From UBA11524 sp965646445 (GTDB taxonomy: Bacteria > Bacillota > Clostridia > Christensenellales > Aristaeellaceae): a DNA stretch of 5,836 bases. The notes beneath the pieces are model-generated. The model did no database searches, had not been told where the DNA came from, and worked only from the letters and a program-made list of their open reading frames with translations. Positions 5,819 to 5,836 of the stretch are shown in pieces. The stretch lies in assembly GCA_965646445.1 (NCBI GenBank), contig CBFFZW010000082.1:1-5836 (forward strand), in the 5' to 3' direction. The first letter of the stretch is position 1. Each line of letters starts with the position of its first letter. Position numbers and translations under genes: made by a program.

Positions 5819-5836
5819 TCGCGGGGGTGTCGGGGG

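Larger units (their letters stand above)
4985..5836. other. Gene-free island of inverted repeats
   Basis: I find no supportable gene in these 852 bp. Open frames exist on both strands, but none has a ribosome site, recognisable motif or coding-like composition, and they run through the repeats. The island is packed with inverted repeats, described separately. Further small hairpins are TTGCCCT/AGGGCAA (5181-5198), GGCGGT/ACCGCC (5460-5476), GGAACC/GGTTCC (5554-5568) and CGGC/GCCG (5612-5622). No T-runs follow them, and no terminator for the GH4-like gene is evident. The pattern fits clustered REP-like elements or a decayed non-autonomous mobile element. Confidence 0.7.

Overview
The window reads as chromosomal DNA from a GC-rich member of the Bacillota, most likely a gut-type Clostridia lineage. 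The reasons are a classical tRNA-sensing T-box leader, AGGAGG-type ribosome binding sites, strong G/C preference at third codon positions, and an eukaryote-like (type 2) isoleucyl-tRNA synthetase. I cannot name a genus from the sequence.

Layout. Bases 1-112 are a gene-free, pyrimidine-rich upstream stretch with one perfect 12-bp palindrome. A sigma-A type promoter (TTGAAA, 16-bp spacer, TATAAT) lies at 113-140. It is followed by a complete isoleucine T-box leader (about 147-409) with an AUC specifier, a UGGU tRNA-acceptor bulge, and mutually exclusive antiterminator and terminator helices. The leader controls ileS (464-3595, 1043 aa), which is intact. After a 78-bp gap holding a strong hairpin without a U-tract comes a second + strand gene (3674-4984, 436 aa). 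This is a very divergent relative of glycoside hydrolase family 4 (GH4). It keeps the overall GH4 sequence pattern but has lost the residues that normally bind NAD+ and the catalytic metal, so it looks like a pseudoenzyme or a protein with a new role.

Bases 4985-5836 (852 bp) contain no gene I can support. They are a dense island of inverted repeats. It includes two same-strand copies of a 57-bp structured repeat (54/57 identical, starts 593 bp apart), a 24-bp near-perfect palindrome, and a roughly 150-nt block (5244-5396) that can fold into a closing helix enclosing four hairpins.

How the parts work together. Uncharged tRNA-Ile should stabilise the antiterminator and raise ileS transcription. 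Because no convincing terminator separates ileS from the GH4-like gene, the second gene may be co-transcribed and so also answer to isoleucine starvation. The most unusual content is the GH4-like protein stripped of its catalytic residues and the structured repeat island downstream of it.
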